From: an uncultured Lachnospiraceae bacterium
GTDB lineage: Bacteria; Bacillota; Clostridia; Lachnospirales; Lachnospiraceae
Direction: 5' to 3'
Length of the DNA: 64,000 bases
Assembly: GCA_902781455.1 (NCBI GenBank)
Contig: CACZJF010000002.1
Span: 1-64,000 of the forward strand
Part shown: in pieces, positions 16,481-25,882 of the stretch
How positions within the stretch are numbered: the first letter of the stretch is position 1
Layout: every line of letters begins with the position of its first letter
The notes under the pieces: generated by a model
Told to the model about the DNA's origin: nothing
Database searches by the model: none
Seen by the model: only the letters and a program-made list of their open reading frames with translations
Translations under genes and position numbers: made by a program

Positions 16481-16783
16481 ATGTCGTCTGACAAATATCC
16501 GGTTTCAAGGGAAAACCGCAGAGGGATGGTACTGATTATCGCCGTGGTGTGTATTATCATCGTGGCACTGACGATAAAGTGCCGTGCGCTCGCGGACAGG
16601 AATGAAGTTTACGCTCAGCAGATTGAGACGCTGGAGCAGAGGATTACAGAAGAAGAAGGAAGAGGCGAGAGCATAGAATCATTCCGGCGCTACACGCATA
16701 CGAACGCCTATGTGGAGAAGGTTGCGCGTGAGAAGCTGGGTCTGGTTTATCCGGACGAGGTGATCTTCCAGCCTCGCGAATGA
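16481..16783 (+). CDS. divIC: Septum formation initiator FtsB/DivIC
   Basis: A 100-residue bitopic membrane protein. A short cytoplasmic N-terminus is followed by one transmembrane helix (about residues 16-34, MVLIIAVVCIIIVALTI). A coiled coil runs from 35 to about 72 (EVYAQQIETLEQRITEEE). The conserved C-terminal motif is YVEKVAREKLGLVYPDEVIF, as in the family. It stabilises FtsL and the divisome at mid-cell. It is next to tilS, hpt and ftsH in the same order as in Bacillus, which supports the DivIC assignment. Its ribosome-binding site is AAGAGGAGTG. Confidence 0.93.
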   Translation: MSSDKYPVSRENRRGMVLIIAVVCIIIVALTIKCRALADRNEVYAQQIETLEQRITEEEGRGESIESFRRYTHTNAYVEKVAREKLGLVYPDEVIFQPRE

Positions 16784-16809
16784 TTTCGGCATTGATGATC
16801 AGAGTACTG

Positions 16810-16842
16810 CGCTCTGCGGATGAATTCCGCAGAGCGTTCTTT
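16810..16842 (+). terminator. Terminator after divIC
   Basis: CGCTCTGCGG (16810-16819) pairs with CCGCAGAGCG (16827-16836), followed by TTCTTT. It separates divIC from tilS. Confidence 0.82.
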
Positions 16843-16904
16843 ATCGCATGAGATTCCGGACGGGGCCTGACCGGGAAACCTCGGCCGGAGATAGAAGGAT
16901 CGGT

Positions 16905-18308
16905 ATGCAGCTGTCTGTTCTGGAGAAAATGAAAAAGGAGCTCACCTTGGCCGGTGTGCAGGAAGGGAGCAGGATTCTGGCTGCCGTCTCAGGCGGCGCG
17001 GATTCGGTCTGCCTTCTGCTTGCCCTCAGCAAGCTGGGCTTTCCGGTCCACGTTGTCCATGTAGAACACGGAATCCGGGGACAGGAAAGTCTGGAGGACT
17101 GCGCATTTGTCCGCAGGCTGTGCGAAGAAAGACAGATTCCGCTGCGCATTGTGCCGGTAGACGCGCCCGCCAGAGCCTGCCGGGAGGGTATGTCGCTTGA
17201 GGAGGCAGCCCGCAGTCTACGATGGGACGCGCTGACGCAGGCTGCTGAGCAGACGGGAATACAGGTGATCGCGACAGCACATCACCGGATGGACCAGGCG
17301 GAAACCGTCCTCTGGAACCTGATCAGGGGAAGTTCTGTCCAGGGGCTTGGCGGAATCCGGCCCGTGCGCAGGGAACATGGCCTTACGGTGGTCCGGCCGC
17401 TGATCGACTGCGAGCGGGAACAGATCGAGGCGTATCTCAGAGAGAACCGGGTATCCTGGTGTGTGGACAGCACCAACGCGGATCTTTCCCTGACGCGGAA
17501 CGCCATCCGGCAGAAAGTCCTGCCTTTGCTGAAAGAACTCAATCCGGGTGCCGTGCGGCACATAGCGGCTGCAGCGTCGGACCTGCAGGACGTGGAGGAC
17601 TGGCTGCGCGCCGGGACAGAGCAGGCGTGGGACCGTGTGATTCTGGAAAATGGAAACGGGCGCGAGACGGACCTGACTGCAGACCGCGGCGCCCTGATGA
17701 AGTGCCCCGGTCCGCTGCGTGGCAGGATCCTGCGCCGTATGATGGCACAGTGCCTGGAAGGAGAGAAGGATATCTCCCGGACGCATATACAGGCGCTGGA
17801 GTCTCTTGCGGCCGGCCGCAGCGGACAGGAACTCTGTCTGCCGGATCATCTGCGGGCGGTCAGCGAGGAAGGCGTTCTCAGGCTGACGCGCCGGAAGGCA
17901 GAAAAGACAGATCTGGTTGTGCCGCTTCCGGCGGACGGGCGGTATTTTTACCCGGACACCGGGACCTGGGTGGAAGCTGCCTATCTCACCTGGCCGGGCG
18001 GCGAGGTACCGAAAAAGAAGTACACGAAGTATCTTGCTTATGATACAATGGCACCATGTCCTGTTCTGCGCACCAGGAGAGAGGGCGATTACCTGATTGT
18101 CAACGCATCTTCAGGGAAGAAAAAGCTGAAGGATTACCTGATTGACGAAAAGGTTCCCCGCTTCCAAAGAGACAGCCTGCTGCTGGTCGCGCAGGGAAGT
18201 CATGTTTTGTGGGTGATCGGAATGCGGATCAGCGAAGGGGCGAAGGTTCAGGCTCTTTCGAAGGCGCTCCGTGTTACGGTATCCGGTGATACTGATCTGA
18301 GTTTTTGA
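16905..18308 (+). CDS. tilS: tRNA(Ile)-lysidine synthetase TilS
   Basis: A 467-residue N-type ATP pyrophosphatase that converts C34 of the CAU-anticodon tRNA-Ile to lysidine, an essential decoding modification. The PP-loop is LAAVSGGADSVCLLLAL near the N-terminus. HVVHVEHGIRGQES and VIATAHHRMDQAETVLWNLIRGSSVQGLGGI contain the family's metal- and substrate-binding residues. The C-terminal TilS domain ends with KKLKDYLIDEKVPRFQRD and VLWVIGMRISEGAKV. The start at 16905 follows GATAGAAGGAT; the longer frame from 16848 overlaps the divIC terminator tail and is rejected. It is 13 nt before hpt. Confidence 0.95.
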   Translation: MQLSVLEKMKKELTLAGVQEGSRILAAVSGGADSVCLLLALSKLGFPVHVVHVEHGIRGQESLEDCAFVRRLCEERQIPLRIVPVDAPARACREGMSLEEAARSLRWDALTQAAEQTGIQVIATAHHRMDQAETVLWNLIRGSSVQGLGGIRPVRREHGLTVVRPLIDCEREQIEAYLRENRVSWCVDSTNADLSLTRNAIRQKVLPLLKELNPGAVRHIAAAASDLQDVEDWLRAGTEQAWDRVILENGNGRETDLTADRGALMKCPGPLRGRILRRMMAQCLEGEKDISRTHIQALESLAAGRSGQELCLPDHLRAVSEEGVLRLTRRKAEKTDLVVPLPADGRYFYPDTGTWVEAAYLTWPGGEVPKKKYTKYLAYDTMAPCPVLRTRREGDYLIVNASSGKKKLKDYLIDEKVPRFQRDSLLLVAQGSHVLWVIGMRISEGAKVQALSKALRVTVSGDTDLSF

Positions 18309-18321
18309 CGAAGGAGAGAAG

Positions 18322-18852
18322 ATGAAAGAAACCACAAGAGTTCTGATTCCGGAAGACAAGGTTGATGAGAGAATCGCGCAGCTGGGTGAACAGATCAGCC
18401 AGGATTACGCAGGACGTCAGGTGCACCTGATCGGCATCCTGAAGGGAAGCATCTTTTTTATCTGTGAGCTTGCGAAACGGATCACAGTCCCGGTGACCAT
18501 GGACTTTATGTCTGTTTCAAGCTACGGGGCCGGCACCAAGTCAAGCGGCGTTGTGAAGCTGATCAAGGACCTGGACGATCCGATCAACGGAAAGGATGTT
18601 CTGGTCGTGGAGGACATCATCGATTCCGGCCGGACGCTGAGCTACCTTCTGAAGAATCTTTCCAGCAGGCAGCCCGCTTCCATCCGTCTGTGCACGCTGC
18701 TTGACAAGCCCGAGCGGCGCGAGGTTGATGTGGAGGTTGATTATCAGGGCTTCCGTATTCCGGATGAGTTTGTCATCGGGTATGGCCTGGATTATGACCA
18801 GAGATATCGTAATCTGCCCTATATCGGGGTTTTATCACTGACAGAGGAGTAA
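18322..18852 (+). CDS. hpt: Hypoxanthine phosphoribosyltransferase
   Basis: A 176-residue purine-salvage enzyme that makes IMP or GMP from hypoxanthine or guanine and PRPP. The PRPP-binding loop is VLVVEDIIDSGRTLSYLL. Upstream, LIGILKGSIFFICELAKRI and DFMSVSSYG are typical of HPRT, and FVIGYGLDYDQRYRNLPYIGVL is the C-terminal purine-binding end. In tilS-hpt-ftsH order, as in many Bacillota. GAAGGAGAGAAG precedes the ATG and only four bases separate its stop from the ftsH start, so translation is probably coupled. Confidence 0.97.
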   Translation: MKETTRVLIPEDKVDERIAQLGEQISQDYAGRQVHLIGILKGSIFFICELAKRITVPVTMDFMSVSSYGAGTKSSGVVKLIKDLDDPINGKDVLVVEDIIDSGRTLSYLLKNLSSRQPASIRLCTLLDKPERREVDVEVDYQGFRIPDEFVIGYGLDYDQRYRNLPYIGVLSLTEE

Positions 18853-18856
18853 GAGT

Positions 18857-20671
18857 TTGAACAAAGGTGTCAGGGGGACCGGCCTCTATATTCTGGCCGG
18901 ACTGCTGCTGATCCTGCTGATCTTTACGCTGCGCGACAGCTTTAACGGGCGCAGCGATATCACATCGCGGGAATTGAAGGCCATGCTGGACGACGGCAAG
19001 GTCTCCATGGTAGAGGTCATTCAGAACGAAGAGGTTCCGACCGGCTCCCTTAAAGTAACAACGACAGACAACGAGCAGGTGTCCCTGAACGTCACAGACG
19101 TGAACACGGCTGTGGATATGGTCAGCGCGTATGATGTGACGATCCGGATCCAGGATGTTTCCAGACGGAGCACCCTGTTTTCCACCTTCCTTCCGATCAT
19201 CCTGATCGGCGGGATGATGTTTTTCCTGTTCGCGATGATGAACCGTCAGCAGGGCGGCGGTTCCATGATGATGAACTTCGGCAAGAGCCGGGCGAAGATG
19301 TTTACGCCTGACGCGAAGAAGGTAACCTTCGCGGATGTTGCCGGACTGGAGGAAGAGAAGGAGGAGCTGCACGAGCTTGTGCAGTTTCTGTCTGAGCCGG
19401 CGCGGTTTTTGAGTGTCGGCGCCAGAATTCCGAAGGGCGTGATTCTGGTCGGCCCTCCCGGAACAGGAAAAACACTGCTGGCACGCGCCGTCGCAGGGGA
19501 AGCAGGCGTACCGTTCTTTTCTATTTCCGGATCAGACTTTGTCGAGATGTTTGTCGGTGTCGGCGCAAGCCGTGTCAGGGATCTGTTTGATGAGGCCAAG
19601 AAGAATCAGCCCTGCATCGTGTTTATAGATGAGATTGACGCGGTCGGACGTCGCAGAGGCACCGGCATGGGCGGCGGCCATGATGAGAGAGAGCAGACGC
19701 TGAACCAGCTCCTGGTGGAGATGGACGGCTTCTCGGAGAATGAAGGCATCATCGTGATGGCGGCTACCAACCGTGCGGATATCCTGGATCCGGCGATCCT
19801 CAGGGCAGGCCGTTTTGACCGGCAGGTGCATGTCGGCAGGCCGGACGTCAGAGGGCGTCTGGAGATTCTGCAGGTGCATTCGAAGAAGAAGCCTCTCGCG
19901 GATGATGTGGACCTGAATACCATTGCGAAAACGAGTGCCGGCTTTACCGGAGCAGATCTCGAAAACCTGATGAATGAGGCAGCGATCTTCGCAGCAAGAG
20001 AGGACAGAGCCTACATCAAGCAGGGAGACATTGAGCATGCATTTGTCCGGATCGGAATCGGTTCGGAGAAGCGCAGCCGGCTGATCTCTGAGAAGGAGAA
20101 GCGGATCACTGCCTGCCATGAATCCGGCCACGCGATTCTGTTCCACGTGCTTCCGGACGTAGGACCTGTGCATACGATCTCCATCATTCCGACCGGTCAC
20201 GGTGCCGCAGGCTACACGATGCCGCTTCCGGAAGGCGATGAGATGTTCGAGACGAAGAGCAGGATGAAGCAGACCATCGTTGTCTCGCTGGGCGGCCGTG
20301 CCGCGGAAGCCCTTGTGTTCGGGGAAGAGGACATCACGACGGGCGCTTCGCAGGATATCAAGGAAGCGACCGCCATTGCCAGGGCGATGGTTACCAAGTA
20401 CGGTTTCTCGGATCGTCTTGGCATGATCAACTATGAACAGGGCGAGGACGAGATCTTCATCGGAAAGGATCTGGCGCACACCAGGCAGTATGGAGAACAG
20501 GTCGCTTCCATCATAGATGATGAGGTCAAGAAGATAATTGATGAAGCGTATGAGACTGCGCGGAGACTGATCGCGGAGCACCGTGAGATTCTGGATCGTT
20601 CGTCGCAGCTTCTCCTTGAGAAGGAAAAACTCAGCAGGGAAGAATTTGAGGCGCTCTTTGAGAAAACCTGA
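18857..20671 (+). CDS. ftsH: ATP-dependent zinc metalloprotease FtsH (first copy)
   Basis: A 604-residue membrane AAA+ protease for damaged membrane proteins and short-lived regulators. There is an N-terminal transmembrane helix (about 11-27), a periplasmic-type domain, and a second helix near 110-130. The AAA+ module has Walker [17 protein letters not shown], Walker [14 protein letters not shown] and the SRH region. The zinc site is CHESGHAIL (HEXGH). It starts at a TTG four bases after hpt, with GAGGAGTAAGAG as the ribosome-binding site. It is the ancestral-context copy. A second FtsH with a repeat-rich tail lies at 55.6 kb; the two differ in length and C-terminus. Confidence 0.96.
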   Translation: MNKGVRGTGLYILAGLLLILLIFTLRDSFNGRSDITSRELKAMLDDGKVSMVEVIQNEEVPTGSLKVTTTDNEQVSLNVTDVNTAVDMVSAYDVTIRIQDVSRRSTLFSTFLPIILIGGMMFFLFAMMNRQQGGGSMMMNFGKSRAKMFTPDAKKVTFADVAGLEEEKEELHELVQFLSEPARFLSVGARIPKGVILVGPPGTGKTLLARAVAGEAGVPFFSISGSDFVEMFVGVGASRVRDLFDEAKKNQPCIVFIDEIDAVGRRRGTGMGGGHDEREQTLNQLLVEMDGFSENEGIIVMAATNRADILDPAILRAGRFDRQVHVGRPDVRGRLEILQVHSKKKPLADDVDLNTIAKTSAGFTGADLENLMNEAAIFAAREDRAYIKQGDIEHAFVRIGIGSEKRSRLISEKEKRITACHESGHAILFHVLPDVGPVHTISIIPTGHGAAGYTMPLPEGDEMFETKSRMKQTIVVSLGGRAAEALVFGEEDITTGASQDIKEATAIARAMVTKYGFSDRLGMINYEQGEDEIFIGKDLAHTRQYGEQVASIIDDEVKKIIDEAYETARRLIAEHREILDRSSQLLLEKEKLSREEFEALFEKT

Positions 20672-20967
20672 TATTTGCTTCCTTTGAAATGGCCGGATCC
20701 GGGCTTTATTTTGCTTCTGCGCTGTGGAGCAGGATATGAGCAATATGGACATAATGCACAAATAAATCCGATTTATTCAGACAAGTTTGGGCAGACTTCG
20801 GCAGAGATTCATGCTATATATATAAGTGTAAAACCCCAATACATTATATAGTTTTTGCTACACCCCATAAGAGAATACCTTCTCCAAGGAAGAGGAACAG
20901 CGCGTGAGTGCTGTTCCTCTTCTCACTCAACACCCTCTGATCATTTACGACAGGAAGGCACAGGCAG
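20672..20967. other. Gap with AT-rich promoter-like sequence and a strong hairpin
   Basis: After ftsH a GGCCGGATCCGGGC stem followed by TTTATTTT could terminate it. AT-rich stretches at 20810-20860 (TATATATATAAG, TTATATAG) may hold promoters, but no spaced -35/-10 pair is convincing. A strong hairpin, AAGAGGAACAGC (about 20890-20901) pairing with GCTGTTCCTCTT, sits about 45 nt before the glycosidase start. It may be a terminator or a leader structure. No gene is seen. Confidence 0.5.
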
Positions 20968-23085
20968 ATGTACAGAAAAACATTCAGTCAGGCAGCTCTC
21001 ACAGCAAGATATGTCATGGAGATGCTTCCGACACTGAACCTTGACGCGCTGTTCTCCGATGAGAGCCCGTCCTATGTGGAGCCGTTTGAACCCGCTGTGG
21101 GGGATACGGTGACCATCCGGGTGCGGACCGCGAGGGCCAATGTGGATGAAGTGTGGATTCTGAGCGGCCATATCCGCGAGCGAATGGAATACGAAAGGAC
21201 AGCAGGTCTGTTCGATTATTACGTGACGAAAGTGCGTATGGGACGCCAGAGCCTGAGCTACTGTTTCGAGATTATCAGCGGTCCGATGCGTGTGATTCTG
21301 GACAAGCGGGGAATCTCCGAGCATGCGGACAGCGGATCAAGATTCCGGATCTGTCCGGGATTCTCAACGCCTGACTGGGCAAAGGGAGCGGTCATGTACC
21401 AGATCTATACGGACCGTTTCTGCCGGGGAGATGAGAAGAACGATGTGCTGGATGATGAATATGCCTACATCGGGAACCATGTCCGTCATATCCGCGACTG
21501 GTACCAGAGGCCTGCCGCGATGGATGTCGGAAACTTCTATGGAGGAGATCTGGAAGGAGTCAGGAAGAAACTGGATTATCTCAAAGAACTTGGGATCGAG
21601 GTGATCTATTTCAACCCATTGTTTGTCTCACCGTCCAATCACAAATATGACACGCAGGACTATGATCACATCGATCCACATATCGGAACGCTTGTGGTGG
21701 ACGAAGGAGAGGTGCTTGCGCCGGAGGAATGTGAGACCAGAAAGTCCTCACGCTATATCTGCAGGGTAACGAGGAAGGAAAACCTGGAAGCCTCCGACCG
21801 TCTCTTCATCGAACTGGTAAAGGAGGCACACAGCCGCGGGATCCGTGTGATCCTCGACGGTGTATTCAATCACTGCGGATCCTTCAACAAGTGGCTTGAC
21901 CGGGAGAAAATCTACAGCGGCCAGGCGGGCTATCAGGAGGGTGCGTATGTCAGTGCCAGGTCGCCTTACGCAGACTTTTTCCTGTTTGAGAACCAGGATG
22001 CCTCTTCCTGGCCGGACAATGGTTCCTATCAGGGCTGGTGGGGACATGAGACGCTGCCGAAGCTGAACTATGAAGGATCCGACAAGCTGACCGGCTATAT
22101 TCTTTCGATCGCCCGAAAATGGGTATCGCCGCCTTACTGCGCGGATGGCTGGCGCCTCGACGTGGCCGCGGACCTGGGCCGGAGCGCGGAGTTCAATCAC
22201 AGGTTCTGGAAGGCTTTCCGCCATGAGGTCAAGAAGGCAAACCCGGACGCGCTGATCGTAGCGGAGCATTACGGTGACGCGAGAAGCTGGCTGCAGGGCG
22301 ATGAATGGGATACGGTCATGAACTATGACGCGTTTATGGAGCCGGTAACCTGGTTCTTTACCGGGATGGAAAAGCATTCCTTCGAATATCTGGAAGAACA
22401 GCTCGGGAATGCGGACGCCTTCTTCGGATCCATGCGCTATCATATGTGTGCCTTCATGGAATCTTCGCTTCTGTGTGCCATGAACCAGCTTTCCAACCAT
22501 GATCATTCCAGGTTCCTTACCCGGACCAGTCACCGGACGGGGCGGGCGGCAGATTATGATTATGACGCGGCGTCCGAGGGGATCGATCCGGCCGTCATGC
22601 GGGAAGCGGTTGTTCTGCAGATGACCTGGCCGGGCGCGCCTACCCTGTACTATGGCGACGAAGCCGGCCTGACTGGATTCACGGATCCTGACAACCGGAG
22701 AACCTACCCATGGGGGAAAGAGGACCGGCGGATGCTCGCCTTCCATAAAAGCGCGATCGCGATGCACAAAGAGCACCCGGTTCTCAGGACAGGGTCCATC
22801 AAATTTCTCGGCGGCGGTCATCAGTATCTGGCCTACGCGAGATTCAATGAACAGGAGCAGATTGTCTGTCTGTTCCAGAATGGATCAGAGGAAAGAACCA
22901 TTACGGTTCCGGTCTGGACGGCCGGCGTGAGTACGGATTCGACGTTGACACGGATCTTCCACACAGATGAAAAAACCTACTCGACCAAAAGAAAGGTATA
23001 CCGGGTGAACCGCGGAGAACTGACGGTGACCCTGGGCCCTAGGTCGTGCATGGTTCTCTCGTCTCAGTGGGGAAGCGTATCATAG
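20968..23085 (+). CDS. GH13 alpha-glucan hydrolase (neopullulanase/cyclomaltodextrinase-like)
   Basis: A 705-residue cytoplasmic enzyme. The N-terminal 120 residues form a beta-sandwich like CBM34, which neopullulanase-type enzymes use for dimerisation. The catalytic barrel starts near residue 132 (DWAKGAVMYQIYTDRFCRGD). Conserved region I is ILDGVFNHCG. The nucleophile is D398 in DGWRLDVA. The acid/base is E433 in LIVAEHYGD. The third acid is D512 in LSNHDHSRF. There is no signal peptide, so it acts on imported maltodextrins or on glycogen. The length is above the usual 585-600 residues because of insertions around 240-270 and 520-545. Activity among maltodextrin, cyclodextrin and pullulan cannot be distinguished by reading. 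Confidence 0.9.
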   Translation: MYRKTFSQAALTARYVMEMLPTLNLDALFSDESPSYVEPFEPAVGDTVTIRVRTARANVDEVWILSGHIRERMEYERTAGLFDYYVTKVRMGRQSLSYCFEIISGPMRVILDKRGISEHADSGSRFRICPGFSTPDWAKGAVMYQIYTDRFCRGDEKNDVLDDEYAYIGNHVRHIRDWYQRPAAMDVGNFYGGDLEGVRKKLDYLKELGIEVIYFNPLFVSPSNHKYDTQDYDHIDPHIGTLVVDEGEVLAPEECETRKSSRYICRVTRKENLEASDRLFIELVKEAHSRGIRVILDGVFNHCGSFNKWLDREKIYSGQAGYQEGAYVSARSPYADFFLFENQDASSWPDNGSYQGWWGHETLPKLNYEGSDKLTGYILSIARKWVSPPYCADGWRLDVAADLGRSAEFNHRFWKAFRHEVKKANPDALIVAEHYGDARSWLQGDEWDTVMNYDAFMEPVTWFFTGMEKHSFEYLEEQLGNADAFFGSMRYHMCAFMESSLLCAMNQLSNHDHSRFLTRTSHRTGRAADYDYDAASEGIDPAVMREAVVLQMTWPGAPTLYYGDEAGLTGFTDPDNRRTYPWGKEDRRMLAFHKSAIAMHKEHPVLRTGSIKFLGGGHQYLAYARFNEQEQIVCLFQNGSEERTITVPVWTAGVSTDSTLTRIFHTDEKTYSTKRKVYRVNRGELTVTLGPRSCMVLSSQWGSVS

Positions 23086-23164
23086 TTCACAGTGGGGGAG
23101 GCTCCCGCCTGGCAGGCGGTGAGCAAAAATATAAAAAAGCGAAGAGGAGAAAGGGGAGAACAGC

Positions 23165-24220
23165 ATGAAAATCGTTGTACTGGCGGGTGGAATCAGCACG
23201 GAGAGAGAGATCTCCATCGTATCGGGAACACAGGTGTGCAAGGCGCTTCGAAACAAGGGACACCATGCAATTCTGGTCGATGTATTCTGCGGGGACAGCC
23301 GCGTGGGAGAGGATCTGAAGCATGCATTTCCGAAGGAATACGATGTGGACGAGGCAGCGGCATATATCCGCTCCTTTGACAGCAGGCTCGATCAGCTGAA
23401 GACACGCAGATCCTTCTTTGGCCCGAATGTGATTGCGCTGTGCCAGGAGGCAGACACCGTGTTCATGGCTCTGCATGGATCCAACGGGGAAGACGGCAAG
23501 ATCCAGGCTGCGTTTGAGCTGATGGGGATTCCGTATACCGGCAGCAGCTATCTGGGAAGCGCGCTGGCTATGGACAAGGATATGGCAAAGCAGCTGTTTC
23601 GGGAGAACAGGGTACCGACCCCGCATGGCATCGTGCTGCGCAAGGGGGACAAGGTCAAACACACCTCCGAGAACGGCGTGGGAATTCCGTGTGTAGTGAA
23701 GCCGGCCTGCGGCGGTTCAAGTGTGGGCGTGAGCATCGCGAGGACGGAAAAGGCATACCGGGAAGCGGTCGAGGAGGCTTTTTCCTATGAAGATGTGCTG
23801 ATCGTGGAACAGTATGTCAGCGGCAGGGAGTTCTCCTGCGGCATTGTGGATGGAGAGGTCTATCCCGTGATTGAGATCGCGCCGCTTCACGGTTTCTATG
23901 ACTACACGAACAAGTACAAGGCAGGATCCACGGTGGAAACCTGTCCGGCGGATATCTCCAGAGAGCTGACAGAGAAGATCCAGAAAGCAGCCCTGGGTGC
24001 GTACCACGCCCTCAGGCTGACCAGCTACGGCAGAATCGACCTGATGATGGACGAAGAGGAAAATGTTTACTGCCTGGAGGCCAATACGCTTCCGGGGATG
24101 ACGCCGACCAGCCTGCTCCCGCAGGAAGCAGCGGCGATCGGCATCGATTTTCCGTCGCTGTGTGAGAAGCTGATTGAGGTGTCGCTGAAAAGAGAAGGGG
24201 ATCCGGTGCCAAAGACCTGA
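23165..24220 (+). CDS. ddl: D-alanine--D-alanine ligase
   Basis: A 351-residue ATP-grasp enzyme that makes the D-Ala-D-Ala terminus of peptidoglycan stem peptides. Signatures are VLAGGISTEREISIVSG at the N-terminus, ALHGSNGEDGKIQAAFELMGIPYTGS, then CVVKPACGGSSVGVSIA, and the metal- and ATP-binding CLEANTLPGMTPTSLLPQEA. Long internal insertions make it slightly longer than Escherichia DdlB. In the active site LPGMTPTS has the tyrosine/phenylalanine-type selectivity loop upstream (VIEIAPLHGFYDYTNKYKAG), where the Y of FYDYTNKY predicts D-Ala rather than D-Lac specificity. MurF follows 87 nt downstream, supplying the next step. Confidence 0.95.
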   Translation: MKIVVLAGGISTEREISIVSGTQVCKALRNKGHHAILVDVFCGDSRVGEDLKHAFPKEYDVDEAAAYIRSFDSRLDQLKTRRSFFGPNVIALCQEADTVFMALHGSNGEDGKIQAAFELMGIPYTGSSYLGSALAMDKDMAKQLFRENRVPTPHGIVLRKGDKVKHTSENGVGIPCVVKPACGGSSVGVSIARTEKAYREAVEEAFSYEDVLIVEQYVSGREFSCGIVDGEVYPVIEIAPLHGFYDYTNKYKAGSTVETCPADISRELTEKIQKAALGAYHALRLTSYGRIDLMMDEEENVYCLEANTLPGMTPTSLLPQEAAAIGIDFPSLCEKLIEVSLKREGDPVPKT

Positions 24221-24306
24221 TCCCGGTTGCGGGTGCAGGCAGGTGCGTGGTGGATCAGCAAAACGCCGGCACATATGTGAAAAAACAGGATAAACAGGAG
24301 AAGAGC

Positions 24307-25851
24307 ATGAGAGGACTGACTCTTAGAATGATCGAGAAAGCGGCAGGCGGAACATTCCACCTGTCCTTTCTGACGGAAGATGGAAGCTTTCTTTCACTCA
24401 GCACAGAACAGCTGCCGCATGCCGCTGAGAAAGCGCGTGCTGCTTTTGAGCGGGCGCTGGACACGGAGGTCGCTTCCATCGTGACGGACAGCCGCAAAGC
24501 CGGACCTGGCAGTCTGTTCGGCGCGATCGCAGGCGCCAGGGCAGACGGCCATGATTTCATATCCGCCGTGTTTGGCCAGGGAGCGGTATGCGTGTTCACA
24601 GAGCGGACGCTTGAGAGAGCGGATGTGTTCGGCCAGGATGGTGCTGCAGACGGAGAAGGCAGGGCATGGATCAGAGTGGAGAACACGATCGCCGCGCTTG
24701 GCCGGGTTGCCGCGCTGTACCTGGAGACGCTGCAGATTCCGGTGGTCGGGATTACCGGTTCGGTCGGAAAGACATCGACAAAGGAGATGATCGCTTCCGT
24801 CCTGTCAGTCAGGTTCCGCACAAGGAAGACGGAAGGAAACTTCAACAACGAACTTGGCCTTCCGCTGACGGTGTTCAGCCTTGAGCCGGAAGATGAGGTC
24901 TGCGTTCTTGAGATGGGGGTCAGTCATTTCGGAGACATGACCACGCTCGCCGCGATCGCGCGGCCGCAGCGGATGGTCATCACGAACATCGGCACCTGCC
25001 ATCTGGAATTCCTGAAGGACCGCGAGGGTGTCTTTCGTGCCAAGACAGAGGTTTTCGACTATATGAAGGAAGGCTCCCGAGTCTTTCTGAATGGCAATGA
25101 TGATCTGCTCAGGAAGGTTGACAGGGTCGGCGGCGCAGCGCCTGTGTTTTTCGGCGTGGACAGCAGGACAGAGGGCGTTTCGGATCTTTCTGCCGGACCT
25201 GTGATTGATTATCCGGCGGATCTGCCCAGGGCAGCGTGTGTGACCGCATCTTCCGTCCGGCCTCTTGGATTTGAAGGGTCTGCGTGCACGATCCTCACCC
25301 CGGCGGGAGAACTGAAGGTGAAGGTTCCGGTTCCCGGGATTCACAACTGCTCCAATGCCGCGGCTGCCGCAGCGGTCGGACTGAGCTTTGGCATGAGTCT
25401 TGATGAGATCAGGGAAGGCATCGAATCCGCGCAGACGATTTCCGGACGGTTCCGGATCCGGAAGGCGGGAGAGCGGACCGTGATCGATGACTGCTACAAC
25501 GCGAATCCTGTTTCCATGAAGTCTTCTCTCCTGGTTCTGTCAGGCGCTGAGGGGAAGCGATGCGCCATCCTGGGTGATATGGGAGAGCTTGGAGAAGAGG
25601 AAAAGCTTTTGCATGAGAAGGTAGGCGCGTATGCTGCTTCGTGCGTGGACCGGCTTGTCACGATCGGCCCGCTGTCCCGCTGCATGTATGAGGCAGCGAA
25701 GAAGGAGAATCCGAAGCTCCCGGTGTCCTGGTATGAGCGTGTGGAAGATTTCCTGGCGCACGCGGATGCCGAGATCGGCCCGGACGATACCATTCTGGTG
25801 AAGGCAAGCCATTATATGAAGTTTGAGAGGATCGTCGAGGCACTGGCATGA
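24307..25851 (+). CDS. murF: UDP-MurNAc-tripeptide--D-Ala-D-Ala ligase MurF
   Basis: A 514-residue Mur ligase that attaches the dipeptide made by Ddl to UDP-MurNAc-tripeptide. The N-terminal domain has SIVTDSRKAGPGSLFGAIAG. The central ATPase has the P-loop GITGSVGKTSTKEMI and the TEGNFNNELGLPLT motif. The C-terminal domain has ISGRFRIRKAGERTVIDDCYNANPVSMKSSL and AILGDMGELGEEE. The start at 24307 follows AACAGGAGAAGAG; a GTG at 24247 would add 20 residues without a ribosome-binding site. The last 25 bases of the gene lie in a 29-bp unit duplicated directly afterwards. Confidence 0.95.
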   Translation: MRGLTLRMIEKAAGGTFHLSFLTEDGSFLSLSTEQLPHAAEKARAAFERALDTEVASIVTDSRKAGPGSLFGAIAGARADGHDFISAVFGQGAVCVFTERTLERADVFGQDGAADGEGRAWIRVENTIAALGRVAALYLETLQIPVVGITGSVGKTSTKEMIASVLSVRFRTRKTEGNFNNELGLPLTVFSLEPEDEVCVLEMGVSHFGDMTTLAAIARPQRMVITNIGTCHLEFLKDREGVFRAKTEVFDYMKEGSRVFLNGNDDLLRKVDRVGGAAPVFFGVDSRTEGVSDLSAGPVIDYPADLPRAACVTASSVRPLGFEGSACTILTPAGELKVKVPVPGIHNCSNAAAAAAVGLSFGMSLDEIREGIESAQTISGRFRIRKAGERTVIDDCYNANPVSMKSSLLVLSGAEGKRCAILGDMGELGEEEKLLHEKVGAYAASCVDRLVTIGPLSRCMYEAAKKENPKLPVSWYERVEDFLAHADAEIGPDDTILVKASHYMKFERIVEALA

Positions 25852-25882
25852 TGGAGAGGATTGTCGAGGCACTGACATGATG
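25825..25882. repeat. 29-bp tandem duplication at the murF/pth junction
   Basis: Unit 1 (25825-25853) starts GAGAGGATCGTCGAGGCACT and encodes the MurF C-terminus (ERIVEALA stop). Unit 2 (25854-25882) repeats it with two changes and contains the pth start codons. Both units end in CATGATG. The copies imply that murF and pth once overlapped in this sequence and that a slippage event separated them. Confidence 0.93.
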
